NCBI RefSeq assembly: GCF_000296465.1
Contig: NZ_JH815205.1
Span: 387,109-451,108 of the forward strand
Direction of reading: 5' to 3'
From: Barnesiella intestinihominis YIT 11860
GTDB taxonomy: Bacteria > Bacteroidota > Bacteroidia > Bacteroidales > Barnesiellaceae
Length of the DNA: 64,000 nt
Under the pieces are notes generated by a model. That model searched no databases. It saw only the letters and a program-made list of their open reading frames with translations, and was not told the DNA's origin. The translations under genes were made by a program, and so were the position numbers. This document shows, piece by piece, positions 19,440-28,511 of the stretch (position 1 is its first letter; every line of letters begins with the position of its first letter).

Positions 19440-19901
19440 ATGGAAACACAAGAACAGATTCTGAAAGAACAACGATTGAGAATAGAAGTGTTGAGACATC
19501 AACTCCTATTACGTTATTACGAACTGCTGCTCTCGTTAGACGTACTGGCACAAGCTGCGGAAGTAAAAACTTTGATGGGCTACATCAACACCCTCGAACG
19601 ATATGCCAAGCGATTCGAGAATAAGCCCTCGAAGAAAGAAGCCGAGAAGAAAGGACGGAAAAATACGGCCGACGAGACGACTGCCGATGATATCCACCCC
19701 GAAACCTCTATCTCTCTATCCGAACACGCAAAGGAACTCTTCGATATGATGGCTCTTGACGACAACCTGCCATCGGAAGAAAACGAATTGCCTGCTGACA
19801 TCGACGACTTCCTAAAAGCCGGATATGCCCGTTTTCTCAAACAGCACAAACTACGAGCCCATAAAAATACGCCACATATCGAAGACAACCCGTCCCGATA
19901 A
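19440..19901 (+). CDS. Hypothetical protein, helical and charged
   Basis: A 153-residue protein I do not recognise. No signal peptide. Residues 1-60 are predicted helical and leucine-rich (LRIEVLRHQLLLRYYELLLS), possibly a coiled coil; residues 60-90 are lysine- and acid-rich; residues 95-150 contain an acidic stretch (LDDNLPSEENELPADIDDF) followed by a basic tail. A promoter-like TACATTTG lies just upstream, supporting it as a real gene. Its stop codon coincides with a solo IS-type inverted-repeat end (19899-19916), so the natural C terminus may have been altered by insertion of that fragment. Confidence 0.6.
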   Translation: METQEQILKEQRLRIEVLRHQLLLRYYELLLSLDVLAQAAEVKTLMGYINTLERYAKRFENKPSKKEAEKKGRKNTADETTADDIHPETSISLSEHAKELFDMMALDDNLPSEENELPADIDDFLKAGYARFLKQHKLRAHKNTPHIEDNPSR

Positions 19902-19916
19902 ATTTAAAACAGCTTC
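19899..19916. repeat. Solo copy of an IS/MITE terminal repeat
   Basis: TAAATTTAAAACAGCTTC is identical to 18 bases of the 20-bp inverted repeats that bound the element at 37121-37220. Only one end is present here. Confidence 0.65.
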
Positions 19917-20006
19917 TAAGAAAAATCCTTATCCAAAGATTTATACGATTTTACCGGGCTCAACAAAAAATTTAAATATGGCGTCCTAAAAACATATTTA
20001 TTTAAA

Positions 20007-20014
20007 TATCTTTG
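20007..20014 (+). promoter_or_regulatory. -7 element upstream of the 47-codon gene
   Basis: TATCTTTG matches the consensus TAnnTTTG and lies 37 bases before ATG 20052. No obvious -33 TTG was found. Confidence 0.45.
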
Positions 20015-20051
20015 TAATACAATTAATCCACAGAGAACAATTCGACCCATT

Positions 20052-20195
20052 ATGAATTTAAACGAGATAATAGCAAATATTGTTATACCGGCAGCAATAG
20101 CAGGAATATTGACACCCATTATAATGAAAGGAATCCTAAAAACATCATGGGGACAGAAAATATTCAAACATAAAGACAATGCATCAGAACCGTAA
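20052..20195 (+). CDS. Small single-pass membrane protein (47 aa)
   Basis: A short open frame: residues 5-28 (IIANIVIPAAIAGILTPII) form one clear transmembrane helix, followed by a basic tail with a tryptophan (KGILKTSWGQKIFKHK). A TATCTTTG element lies 37 bases upstream. The shape (short, one helix, positive C-terminal side) is shared by regulatory micropeptides, phage holin-like proteins and type I toxins, but nothing here decides among them. It converges on the TPR gene, whose stop is 27 bases away. No antisense RNA can be confirmed from the sequence. Confidence 0.5.
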   Translation: MNLNEIIANIVIPAAIAGILTPIIMKGILKTSWGQKIFKHKDNASEP

Positions 20196-20221
20196 AATAA
20201 AAAAACGGCGCGGACTTGCAA

Positions 20222-21820
20222 CTATTTACCGAACAAGGCACGATATTTATACAGCAAATCGCTGTACTGCGACAAATGTCTGATGGGTAATAGCGATACC
20301 GGAGAGTAGCGGTCGACATGAATACGATAATAATCGCCATATCCGTTTTGCAACGCCTTGTCGAGATAAGAAATCGACTTGTCGACATCAAAACCGGCGT
20401 ACATACAAGCTAAATAAAAATAATCGATATTACGAACCGACCCGGAAGCCAAAAGCGAACGCTCCCACTCCTCGGCCTGTTTTTTCAAATGAAGTTTCGC
20501 AAATGCGATTCCTTTCAAATTATCGCCATAAGCGGCAGACGTACCGTCCAAGCTAAGTACTTTGCGGTAATCCGCCTCAGCAGCTATACGATTTTCCATA
20601 CCATATTCTTGCGTATAAGCCCGTGCCAAATAAGAATACGGTTCATCGGGAGCTGCGACGACAGCCTCGTTATAACAACTTATCGCCTGCCCGAAGTCGC
20701 CTTCGTCATAGGCTATCATTCCCCTTTCCAGACAAATCGCCACATTCGACGGGTCATATACCGCCGCTTGCCGAACAGCTTGTTCGGCGGCAACAAGATT
20801 GCCGTCTCCCCTCTCGATTTCAGACAACAATCGATAATATTCGGCATTCTGCGAATCTTTCTCTATCGCTCTTTTTATATCGGCTCTCGCTTCGTCGAAT
20901 CGGGTCAACCTCGACAGACAAAAGGCCCGGTTATAATAGACCGTATGAAAATTGAAAAAGTTCTCCTCCACGATCGTATTCCAATCACGCAAAGAAGATG
21001 CATAATCATAATGGTCTTTATAAATGGTGGCACGCACATAATAAAGCATACCCTGCCGGGGAGAACGTTCGATATTCCGATTCAACCCTTCGATAACGCC
21101 GTTATACGACTCGTTACTATAAGCGACCAGCTTTTGTATCGCTCCCGAATGCCCGTCATCGAGCGAGACGGCATAGACCAAATCATCGACTGCTTCGGGC
21201 ATCATGTCCATCTCCTTATAAATCTCGCTGCGCTCCAAATAAATCTTCGGATCTTTGGGCGAGAGATTGACAGCCTGAGCTAATAAATCTTTCGCTCTCA
21301 CAGGCTGACCGGTATGAGCCTCGACTCGCGCCAATCCCATAAATGCGCTTTGACTGCGAGTATCCATGCGCAACAAATGGTTATAGTCGATTTTAGCCAT
21401 ATCGTATTGTCCCAACCGGCACAGCAGATCTCCCCGGTCTTTCAGAGCCAACCGATGGTTAGGGACTAATCGTAAAGCACTGTTCAAATCGGTCAAAGCA
21501 GACTTGGTCTCTCCCCTTTCCGACAGAATCTTGGCTCTCAACAAATAAGCCTGTGCCAAATCGTCCTTCTCTTTTCGAGGAAAATATTTAATCGCATTGT
21601 CGATATCCGACAAAGCCTTTTTCATATCCCCCTGTCCGAAATAAGCCATAGCCCGGCTATAATACGTTCTGTAATCCTGTGGATTGGCAGCCAATTCCTC
21701 GGCATATACCTCCATCATGGCTTTCACCAAATCATCGTTTTCCGTCGCATGAAGAGCAAACGACGACGTGAAAAAACAAAATAAGATACCCCCTATAAAA
21801 CACCTGAGTCGAGAAACCAT
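20222..21820 (-). CDS. Exported tetratricopeptide repeat protein
   Basis: A 532-residue protein with a signal peptide (about 1-25, FFTSSFALHA) followed by at least ten TPR units covering nearly the whole length (for example YYSRAMAYFGQGDMKKALSD, AYLLRAKILSERGETKSALT, AICLERGMIAYDEGDFGQAI). TPR arrays mediate protein contacts; the periplasm or outer envelope is the likely location. ATG 21820 was preferred to a TTG two codons upstream. It lies 20 bases after kdsA and is probably the last gene of the MFS-rsmE-kdsA-TPR unit. No enzymatic domain. Confidence 0.85.
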   Translation of the reverse strand: MVSRLRCFIGGILFCFFTSSFALHATENDDLVKAMMEVYAEELAANPQDYRTYYSRAMAYFGQGDMKKALSDIDNAIKYFPRKEKDDLAQAYLLRAKILSERGETKSALTDLNSALRLVPNHRLALKDRGDLLCRLGQYDMAKIDYNHLLRMDTRSQSAFMGLARVEAHTGQPVRAKDLLAQAVNLSPKDPKIYLERSEIYKEMDMMPEAVDDLVYAVSLDDGHSGAIQKLVAYSNESYNGVIEGLNRNIERSPRQGMLYYVRATIYKDHYDYASSLRDWNTIVEENFFNFHTVYYNRAFCLSRLTRFDEARADIKRAIEKDSQNAEYYRLLSEIERGDGNLVAAEQAVRQAAVYDPSNVAICLERGMIAYDEGDFGQAISCYNEAVVAAPDEPYSYLARAYTQEYGMENRIAAEADYRKVLSLDGTSAAYGDNLKGIAFAKLHLKKQAEEWERSLLASGSVRNIDYFYLACMYAGFDVDKSISYLDKALQNGYGDYYRIHVDRYSPVSLLPIRHLSQYSDLLYKYRALFGK

Positions 21821-21840
21821 TGTCAAACAGCTTTTATATG

Positions 21841-22668
21841 TTACTTATCTTTACTACCCAAAGACATTACAGCCTGCCGAATGCACACTAACCTTGTCAG
21901 CAAGCCTTCCAAAAGATCCAACGGCAACATATTGGCTCCGTCCGATTTAGCTTTACACGGTTCGGGGTGAGTCTCCATAAACAACCCATCGACACCCACA
22001 GCGATACCTGCCCGGGCGATAGTCTCTATCAATTCCGGCATTCCTCCGGTCACGCCTGAATCTTGATTGGGCCTTTGCAACGAATGGGTAGCATCGAGAA
22101 TAACCGGGAAACCGAACTTCTGCATAATCGGAATGCCCCGATAGTCGACCAACAGATCTTGATAACCGAAAGAAGTTCCCCGTTCTGTAATCATCACATC
22201 GTTATTCCCCGCATCCACGACCTTTTGAGCGGCAAACTTCATGGCCTCGGGCGACAGGAATTGGCCTTTCTTGATATTCACCACTCGCCCTGTTTTTGCA
22301 GCAGCCACCAACAAATCGGTCTGGCGGCACAAAAATGCCGGAATTTGCAACACATCGACATACTCGGCAGCCATCTTAGCCTCCTCGGCCGTATGAATAT
22401 CGGTAACGACAGGTATTTTGTATGTATCGGCGACTTTCCGTAATATTTTCAAAGCCTTCTCATCGCCTATCCCGGTAAACGAATCAAGGCGAGAACGGTT
22501 GGCCTTGCGATAAGAGCCCTTGAAAATATAGGGTATCTGCAACGATTCTGTTATCCCGACGATCTTTTCCGCAATATCCATCGCCATGTACTCTCCTTCT
22601 ATGACACAAGGACCTGCCAACAGAAAGAAATTACCGCTATCGGTATATTTAAGATTTTCGAGTTTCAT
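21841..22668 (-). CDS. kdsA: 3-deoxy-8-phosphooctulonate synthase (KDO-8-P synthase)
   Basis: A 275-residue enzyme joining PEP and arabinose-5-phosphate to KDO-8-phosphate for the lipopolysaccharide inner core. Motifs: FFLLAGPCVIEGEYMA, FKGSYRKANRSRLDSF, VVTDIHTAEEA, IPAFLCRQTDLL, NIKKGQFLSPEAM and FMETHPEPCKAKSDG. The Asn in VNIKKGQF is typical of the metal-independent class. The longer frame to 22776 overlaps rsmE; ATG 22668 overlaps the rsmE stop by one base (TAATG), indicating coupling. Confidence 0.96.
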   Translation of the reverse strand: MKLENLKYTDSGNFFLLAGPCVIEGEYMAMDIAEKIVGITESLQIPYIFKGSYRKANRSRLDSFTGIGDEKALKILRKVADTYKIPVVTDIHTAEEAKMAAEYVDVLQIPAFLCRQTDLLVAAAKTGRVVNIKKGQFLSPEAMKFAAQKVVDAGNNDVMITERGTSFGYQDLLVDYRGIPIMQKFGFPVILDATHSLQRPNQDSGVTGGMPELIETIARAGIAVGVDGLFMETHPEPCKAKSDGANMLPLDLLEGLLTRLVCIRQAVMSLGSKDK

Positions 22669-23381
22669 TATTTCGATTTTAACTGATTCAACACTTGTAT
22701 CGTATGGCAGGCAACTACTCCGGCCGTTTCCGTACGCAACCGGCTCTGCCCCAACATCACCGGCTGAAATCCACAAGCAATAGCTTGCTCTACCTCTTCG
22801 AGGCTGAAATCGCCCTCAGGACCTATCAAAATCAAAGCATTCTCTCCCGGGCGATATACCTCGGAGAGTTCTTTCCGCTCGCCCTCCGCATAGCAATGAG
22901 CAATGAATTTCTGTCCATCGAAAGGACGGGCGACAAAGTCCGAAAAGGCCTCCATTTCGGACAATCGGGGCAAAACAACTTTTAAGGATTGCTTCATCGC
23001 CGAAATCAGAATTTTGTTCAGACGATCGAGTTTTAACTCTTTCCGTTCAGAGAATCGGCATTTCAACAAAGCAATCGAATCAATGCCTATCTCCGTGACT
23101 TTTTCGGCAAACCACTCCATTCTATCGAGATTCTTCGTCGGCGCAATCGCTACATGCACTTGTGCCCGCCACGGATTGGGAACTTTCGATTTTTTCAATA
23201 TCCGTATGCCACAACGCTTCGGATGCACCAGAACGATTTCGGCCAGATATTTATTTCCTCCCCCATCGACAATTCCAATCTCGTCACCTTCGCCCATACG
23301 CAAAACTCTGACACAATGCTGGCTTTCCGCCTCAGGGAGCTCATGCACACTTTCAATATCGGGAGCATAAAATATCTGCAT
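22668..23381 (-). CDS. rsmE: 16S rRNA m3U1498 methyltransferase
   Basis: A 237-residue SPOUT-class methyltransferase acting on 16S rRNA near the decoding centre. N-terminal PUA-like domain (EAESQHCVRVLRMGEGDEI), then the knot domain with IGPEGDFSLEEVE and LGQSRLRTETAGVVA, which bind S-adenosylmethionine. Length is normal. It follows the MFS gene by 17 bases and overlaps kdsA by one base. Confidence 0.95.
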   Translation of the reverse strand: MQIFYAPDIESVHELPEAESQHCVRVLRMGEGDEIGIVDGGGNKYLAEIVLVHPKRCGIRILKKSKVPNPWRAQVHVAIAPTKNLDRMEWFAEKVTEIGIDSIALLKCRFSERKELKLDRLNKILISAMKQSLKVVLPRLSEMEAFSDFVARPFDGQKFIAHCYAEGERKELSEVYRPGENALILIGPEGDFSLEEVEQAIACGFQPVMLGQSRLRTETAGVVACHTIQVLNQLKSK

Positions 23382-23398
23382 AGGACCTCGTTAAAAGA

Positions 23399-24661
23399 TT
23401 AAACTTTCTCTGCCTTGACTTTGGCTTGATGTTTATAGTGGAACGTCAATGCAAACAAAATACCGATTACACAAGCATAAGCCGCAAAGATAGTCCAACA
23501 TGCCGGCCAGTCGGTCACCACGCCATTCTCGCTATGATAAGCGATAACCAACCCAGCACCGTAACCGCCCACGATAGAGCCCAGTCCATTCGTCATCATC
23601 ATGAAGATACCCTGAGCACTGGCTTTTATGGAAGCGGGAGCCTCATCGGCAATGAAAAGAGAACCCGACACATTGAAGAAATCGAAGGCCATACCATATA
23701 CGATCATCGATAATACCAAGAATACGACCGGGAAGCCCTCGGGACCGCCGATTGCGAAGAATCCAAAACGCAATACCCATGCCATGAAACTGATGATCAT
23801 CACCCTCTTAATACCGTATCGGCTCATAAAAAACGGTATCGCCAGAATAAAAAGAGTTTCCGATACCTGAGAAAGAGAAGAGAGTATGACCGAATATTTC
23901 ACAGCCCAAGCCTCGGGGTGAGTCGCCTTGAAGCTATCGAGAAAAGGAACGCCATACATATTGGTCACTTGAAGGGCTGCCCCCAACAAAAAAGAGAAAA
24001 GCAAGAATACGGCTGTACGGTAATTCTTAAACAAGACCAAAGCATCCAATCCCAACACAGACATGAGCCCGTTATTCTTCATCGCCTTAGCCGGAGGACA
24101 AGCCGGTAAAGTGAAGCAATAAAGTCCCATTGCGGCAGAAGCGCACGCAGCCATAATCAACTGCCCATTATTGGAGCTGAACCCGGTGAGGTTATCTATC
24201 CACATAGCGACGATAAACCCTATCGTTCCCCAAACTCTCACGGGAGGATAGTCCTTAATGCGATCCAATCCGGCTTTATCGATAGCATTATATGCAACGG
24301 TATATGACAATGACAGAGTGGGCATATAGGCCAGCATATTGACCAACATCGCTATTTTGAACAAATCATAATCGGTAACGAACGCCGCACAAAAAAGAGA
24401 AATAGCTCCGACCCAATGCAGAACTCCCATCAACCGTTCGGCATTCACCCACTTATCGGAAACCACGCCTATAAGCGCAGGCATAATAAGAGAAGCTATA
24501 CCCGATAGAGCAAACACACTGCCCACGAGTGCACCGTCGAAAGCCAAGCCCCCGTCTTCAACGGGTGTCGTCATATATAATCCCAATGTACAGAGCCATG
24601 ATCCCCAGATAAAAAACTGGAGAAAATTCATGACTATCAGTCGAATTTTTACACTTTCCAT
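23399..24661 (-). CDS. MFS nucleoside:H+ symporter-like transporter
   Basis: A 420-residue integral membrane protein with about 12 hydrophobic helices of the NupG-like nucleoside symporter family. Features: QFFIWGSWLCTLGLYM in helix 1, GVVSDKWVNAERLMG in the loop after helix 2, PPVRVWGTIGFI in the middle and YGMAFDFFNVSGSLFI near the C terminus. It probably imports nucleosides across the inner membrane. It is preceded by its own promoter, which overlaps the 3' end of the DUF151 gene, and starts the MFS-rsmE-kdsA-TPR unit. Confidence 0.88.
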   Translation of the reverse strand: MESVKIRLIVMNFLQFFIWGSWLCTLGLYMTTPVEDGGLAFDGALVGSVFALSGIASLIMPALIGVVSDKWVNAERLMGVLHWVGAISLFCAAFVTDYDLFKIAMLVNMLAYMPTLSLSYTVAYNAIDKAGLDRIKDYPPVRVWGTIGFIVAMWIDNLTGFSSNNGQLIMAACASAAMGLYCFTLPACPPAKAMKNNGLMSVLGLDALVLFKNYRTAVFLLFSFLLGAALQVTNMYGVPFLDSFKATHPEAWAVKYSVILSSLSQVSETLFILAIPFFMSRYGIKRVMIISFMAWVLRFGFFAIGGPEGFPVVFLVLSMIVYGMAFDFFNVSGSLFIADEAPASIKASAQGIFMMMTNGLGSIVGGYGAGLVIAYHSENGVVTDWPACWTIFAAYACVIGILFALTFHYKHQAKVKAEKV

Positions 24662-24795
24662 ATTCTTGCGTTTGTGTTGTAATAATTTCCTTTTTTACAG
24701 GACATGGTTTAGATTATCTGTCAAAAATAAAGCCGATCGAGCACTGGAATACCTCACTTGTCCGAGCATCTTACCGACATGCGGCTTATTTCATG

Positions 24796-24826
24796 CAAAT
24801 CTAAAAAAATATCGGTGTTCTTACAA
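24796..24826 (-). promoter_or_regulatory. Promoter of the MFS-rsmE-kdsA-TPR unit
   Basis: Minus strand: TTG (24824-24826), 20 bases, TAGATTTG (24796-24803). The -33 element lies in the last codons of the DUF151 gene. Leader to the MFS ATG is about 130 bases. Confidence 0.65.
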
Positions 24827-25405
24827 GTTATTATCTCTTTTATTCAGCTCATCTTGAATACGAGCGGCTTCTTCATAAGCCTCGGAAGCAATAGCCTTTT
24901 CCAAGCGTTCTTTAAGTTCCTTACGGGAACAATTCGACAAACTCTTTTCTTCGGGGAGTTCTTCTGTCTCTACGACTTCTTTACCTTCATTTTCTTCATA
25001 AACAAATCCTGCCTCGTCTATAATATTCTGCATGACATATATGTCGGACCGTGTACGCAAAGCTATGGCTATTGCATCGGAAGTACGGGCATCGATACGA
25101 ATCTCACGCGTACCATCGTCAAAAAGCATTTCCGAGGAAAAAACTCCATTCTCAAATTTATAAATACAAACCTCTCTCAAACGAATACCGAACCCGTGAG
25201 AGAAACTCACAAAAAGATCATGAGTAATCGGACGAGGCGGAACAATACCTTCCAAAGATATAGCTATAGACTGAGCCTCGGACACTCCTATCACGACAGG
25301 AATACGACGAGGCCCATTTTCTTCGGCAAGCACCAAAGCATACGCACCTTTTTGTACTTGACTGTAAGTCAACCCCAACACCTTTAATTTTATACGAGTA
25401 TCCAC
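24821..25405 (-). CDS. Bifunctional nuclease-family (DUF151) protein with UVR motif
   Basis: A 194-residue protein. Residues 1-125 form the DUF151/BFN domain (GPRRIPVVIGVSEAQSIAI, GTREIRIDARTSDAIAIAL), named from a plant nuclease with RNase and DNase activity. Residues about 155-190 form a UVR/UvrB-type helical hairpin (LEKAIASEAYEEAARIQDEL). This combination is usual in Bacteroidetes; its role is not established. Start codon is GTG (25405), only 17 bases from the expected start site of the repeat-borne promoter (copy 4). Confidence 0.88.
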   Translation of the reverse strand: MDTRIKLKVLGLTYSQVQKGAYALVLAEENGPRRIPVVIGVSEAQSIAISLEGIVPPRPITHDLFVSFSHGFGIRLREVCIYKFENGVFSSEMLFDDGTREIRIDARTSDAIAIALRTRSDIYVMQNIIDEAGFVYEENEGKEVVETEELPEEKSLSNCSRKELKERLEKAIASEAYEEAARIQDELNKRDNNL

Positions 25406-25426
25406 GTCACCACATTTTTAATCATA

Positions 25427-25545
25427 CAAATATAGCGAAAGGCGAGTGCAAAGACAAACGGAAATCACATTTCCGACTTGACTCTGCCGAACCGTATCCT
25501 ATATTCTACAAATATAATGAAAGGTGTGTGCAGAATAAAACAAAT
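25427..25545 (-). promoter_or_regulatory. Promoter-bearing repeat, copy 4 (drives the DUF151 gene)
   Basis: Minus strand: palindrome GGAAAT-N3-ATTTCC (25460-25474), one base, TTTG (25455-25458), 20 bases, TATATTTG (25427-25434). A second -7-like TATATTTG lies at 25509-25516 but its -33 partner is poor (TTTG at 24 bases). The shared block CTGCCGAACCG is present at 25485-25495. The remaining bases up to mnmA (25546-25663) hold no recognised feature. Confidence 0.83.
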
Positions 25546-25663
25546 ACGCTTGTTTTTCATACCGAATCGTATCTTATCTCTCGGTTTGGCAAAGATCTCC
25601 TCCTCTTTTGTTCAGGCTCAGAGGGAACTATTATTTATTCTATTCCGAATACAAGAAGCATCG

Positions 25664-26725
25664 TTACAAAGTAATTACTCCACTACCGACGCAAATATGG
25701 CGTTCCTTATCGTACACGACAGCAAATTGTCCGGGAGCGATACCCTGTACCGGTTCCTTCGAAGAGATAGAATACGACTTGCCCTCCTTAATTAAGAGAC
25801 CTGACGTAAAATCGGGGGTATGCCTGTTCTTAAAAGTTATCTCGACAGGCGATTCCATCTCTCCCCACGGGTCATCTGTAATAAAATGGAACTCCGCCAA
25901 CTTTAAAACCTTCCCATATTGTTTCTCCGTTCCATACCCGTTCGATACGAATATCGTATTGGTATCGACATCTTTCGCCACGACGTACCACGGACCGCCA
26001 CTCAATCCGAGTCCCTTCCGTTGTCCTATCGTATGAAACCAATATCCCTTGTGAAATCCCAATATCTTACCGGTTTCGAGCTCTACTATCGCCCCTTGTC
26101 GTTCGCCCAAATGTCGACGGATAAACGCATTGTAGTCGATATTCCCCAAAAAGCAAATACCTTGACTGTCACGTCTGGAAGCATTAGGGAGCTTAGCCGA
26201 AACAGCCATCTCCCGAACCTCCTGTTTCAATAAATCGCCGATAGGAAATAGCAAATGGGAGACCTGAACAGAGTCTATCTGTGCCAGAAAATCGGTCTGA
26301 TCTTTCTTTTTATCTCTTGCCGTGGAGAGATAAATTTTACCATTCCTCTCGGTCGTCGTAGCATAATGGCCGGTAGCCGTTTTATCGAACGCATGCCCCC
26401 AACGTTCCTCAAAGAAACCGAATTTGATCATTTTGTTACACATCATATCGGGATTAGGGGTTAATCCGAGTTTCACCGTTCGCAAAGCATATTCCATAAC
26501 ATGGTCCCAATATTCCCTATGGAGAGATACGACTTCAAACGGAAGTCCGTACTTACGCGCAATATAAGTACACATTTCTATATCCTCCTCGGCCGAACAG
26601 TCGCCTTCGTCATTGTCCATTCCTATGCGAATGTAAAATAAAGTCGGGTCTATCCCTTGCTCTTTCAGCCGATGCACAACAACGGCACTATCCACTCCCC
26701 CAGATAATAATACGGCTACGTTCAT
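25664..26725 (-). CDS. mnmA: tRNA-specific 2-thiouridylase
   Basis: A 353-residue ATP pyrophosphatase that thiolates U34 of Lys, Glu and Gln tRNAs. PP-loop [12 protein letters not shown]; first catalytic cysteine in [13 protein letters not shown]; second in [27 protein letters not shown] is the conserved central motif. Bacteroidales usually carry two MnmA paralogues; which one this is cannot be said. Upstream doxX ends 46 bases before the start. Confidence 0.93.
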   Translation of the reverse strand: MNVAVLLSGGVDSAVVVHRLKEQGIDPTLFYIRIGMDNDEGDCSAEEDIEMCTYIARKYGLPFEVVSLHREYWDHVMEYALRTVKLGLTPNPDMMCNKMIKFGFFEERWGHAFDKTATGHYATTTERNGKIYLSTARDKKKDQTDFLAQIDSVQVSHLLFPIGDLLKQEVREMAVSAKLPNASRRDSQGICFLGNIDYNAFIRRHLGERQGAIVELETGKILGFHKGYWFHTIGQRKGLGLSGGPWYVVAKDVDTNTIFVSNGYGTEKQYGKVLKLAEFHFITDDPWGEMESPVEITFKNRHTPDFTSGLLIKEGKSYSISSKEPVQGIAPGQFAVVYDKERHICVGSGVITL

Positions 26726-26771
26726 CTATTCGTTCTCTAATTCCGGTTCCGGTGATACCTGTCTTTCAAAA

Positions 26772-27233
26772 TTAAACTTCTTCCATGCTTTCTGACGAGG
26801 TTTCTAAATGAAAAGTCTTCACGAAGAAGGCATCCGCAGAATATCGTCCGGGACCCGCAAGCAGTATAAAAGTATAAATTCCCAAATAAAGCATCGGTAA
26901 TTCTGCCGTCGACAGGCTAATCGGAGAAAAGGTAAAAAAAGCTGCAATAATCATAGAAAACATCAACGGTAAAACCGCCAACCTTGTCATAAATCCCAAC
27001 AGCACCAACGAGGAACAACCAACCTCTACCAATATGATAAGGATTAACGACAGCTCACTACTCATTCCCATAGTTGCAGGAAACGTAGATTTCAAAGTAT
27101 CGAACTGTTCTATTTTGGCGATGCCGTGAGTCAGCATCATGAAACCGATAAACACCCGTAACCCTAGTTTTGCCCAATCGGACAATCGTTCACACAACAA
27201 AAAGCGGGAGACCGTTTTAGCGAAATTCTTCAT
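26772..27233 (-). CDS. DoxX-family membrane protein
   Basis: A 153-residue membrane protein with four hydrophobic helices. DoxX signature parts: LGLRVFIGFMMLTHGIAKIE in the first helix and VEVGCSSLVLLGFMTRLAVL in the third. Relatives are subunits of quinone-linked oxidoreductases or act in thiosulfate/redox metabolism, but most are uncharacterised. ATG 27233 is preferred to a TTG two codons upstream. Preceded by a thioredoxin-like gene and an unusual inverted-repeat region. Confidence 0.82.
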   Translation of the reverse strand: MKNFAKTVSRFLLCERLSDWAKLGLRVFIGFMMLTHGIAKIEQFDTLKSTFPATMGMSSELSLILIILVEVGCSSLVLLGFMTRLAVLPLMFSMIIAAFFTFSPISLSTAELPMLYLGIYTFILLAGPGRYSADAFFVKTFHLETSSESMEEV

Positions 27234-27293
27234 ATTCAATTTTGTTAATTCAATATTTAAATAACAACCGAATTGCTCAAATAGATTAAATAG

Positions 27294-27423
27294 AAAAGAC
27301 TTTGTGGTCGATTCTTCCTTTTTCAGGTGTTATTGGGTCAAAAAAACCTATGCTCACGCACAGAGGGGATCTCAAATGGACGATTCACATCGTTTACACA
27401 GAATCAAAACCACAAAGTCTTTT
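27294..27423. repeat. 130-bp element bounded by 15-bp perfect inverted repeats
   Basis: AAAAGACTTTGTGGT (27294-27308) and ACCACAAAGTCTTTT (27409-27423) are exact inverted repeats, extended by GATTC/GAATC (27310-27314 / 27401-27405). The 95-base interior has no open frame worth calling. The right arm abuts the stop codon of the thioredoxin-like gene. It could be a MITE or a long-loop bidirectional terminator. Confidence 0.6.
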
Positions 27424-28313
27424 TACTTATTTTCCTTCAATATCTTTTCTACTTCTTCCAGCGAAGTATTGCGCAATATTATTTTCTTATCTTTATCCAC
27501 CAAATACAAAGCAGGCATAATCCTCAAATCGAAATAACGGTCTCCATTTTCCATAGAAGCCACCACCCACTCTTTGGGATATTTCTCAACACTGCCCAAC
27601 CATTCGTCCGTCTCTCCATCGGGATAAACCGACAAAATAACGAGTCGTCCTTCTCTTATTTCCTTCAATAAGGCCTGCGAAACACTCAACCTCAAAGTAG
27701 TCAACGAGCAATCATCGCATTCGGGATCGTTAATATATAACAGGACAAAAGGAGCTTTTAATTTCTTAACACGGAACTTCTTTTCTTTTCCCGGTAATTT
27801 ATATTCAAAGTCGGTCAATTCCATTCCCAATTGGTTTTTAGTCAAAACATCATATTGATAGGAATAACGCAACTTACGTAACTTATCCACTTTTTTCGAA
27901 TCGAGCACCGCTTTTACAAACGGCAAATAGGCTTCCTCGCTAACTAAATGCCCCTCTCCACTATATAGATATTTATCGGCTATATCGGCATACATCAACA
28001 ATATATCTTCATCGCTCGAAGCCCGCCTCAATAAAATATCAATAGATTTCAATGTGCTCTCTCGTGAAGCGATACGCATAATAGAGGTAAAATCGACGAA
28101 AGCCTGTTCCGGAATTTCCCTCGCATCCAAATATGCGCGGTTTTCAATATCAAAATTATCCCAATAATGGGCAATTAAATATTCGCTTCTAACATCGGGC
28201 GTCACCAAACTATCGGGAATATCGGGCAACTGATATGGACGGACAGACTCTTCTTGTGCCTCCGACATTACAAAGGTACATGCGAATATACACAACAGAA
28301 TTTTTCTTACCAT
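27423..28313 (-). CDS. Exported thioredoxin-like protein with DUF5106-type N-terminal region
   Basis: A 296-residue protein with a signal peptide (MVRKILLCIFACTFVMSEA), an alpha-helical domain (residues 30-165; SEYLIAHYWDNFDIENRAYL is typical of DUF5106 proteins) and a thioredoxin-fold domain (about 170-296). The redox centre region reads YINDPECDDCSLTT, a C-x2-C pair in the position of the thioredoxin CxxC. The frame opens at 28406, upstream of the promoter's predicted start site, so an internal ATG must be used; 28313 gives the cleanest signal peptide, 28325 is also possible. Probably periplasmic disulfide exchange. Confidence 0.8.
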   Translation of the reverse strand: MVRKILLCIFACTFVMSEAQEESVRPYQLPDIPDSLVTPDVRSEYLIAHYWDNFDIENRAYLDAREIPEQAFVDFTSIMRIASRESTLKSIDILLRRASSDEDILLMYADIADKYLYSGEGHLVSEEAYLPFVKAVLDSKKVDKLRKLRYSYQYDVLTKNQLGMELTDFEYKLPGKEKKFRVKKLKAPFVLLYINDPECDDCSLTTLRLSVSQALLKEIREGRLVILSVYPDGETDEWLGSVEKYPKEWVVASMENGDRYFDLRIMPALYLVDKDKKIILRNTSLEEVEKILKENK

Positions 28314-28395
28314 AAAATTTCCCATATAACTAACCCAAGAGTAGGAGCAAACACCCTTGACTATATCGATGTATAATCCGTTTTTGCATCGGTTG

Positions 28396-28425
28396 CAAAT
28401 ATACACAAATTATCGTAAACAGCAA
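28396..28425 (-). promoter_or_regulatory. Promoter of the thioredoxin-like gene
   Basis: Minus strand: TTG (28423-28425), 19 bases, TATATTTG (28396-28403). Predicted start site about 28389, which excludes the GTG at 28406 as translation start. Confidence 0.65.
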
Positions 28426-28511
28426 CCCATTTGACTTTTATATTTAGTTCATTCGTACTAAATATAAAATATTAAATAATTTCTATACTAAAAAACAGCC
28501 CGATTATTTTT

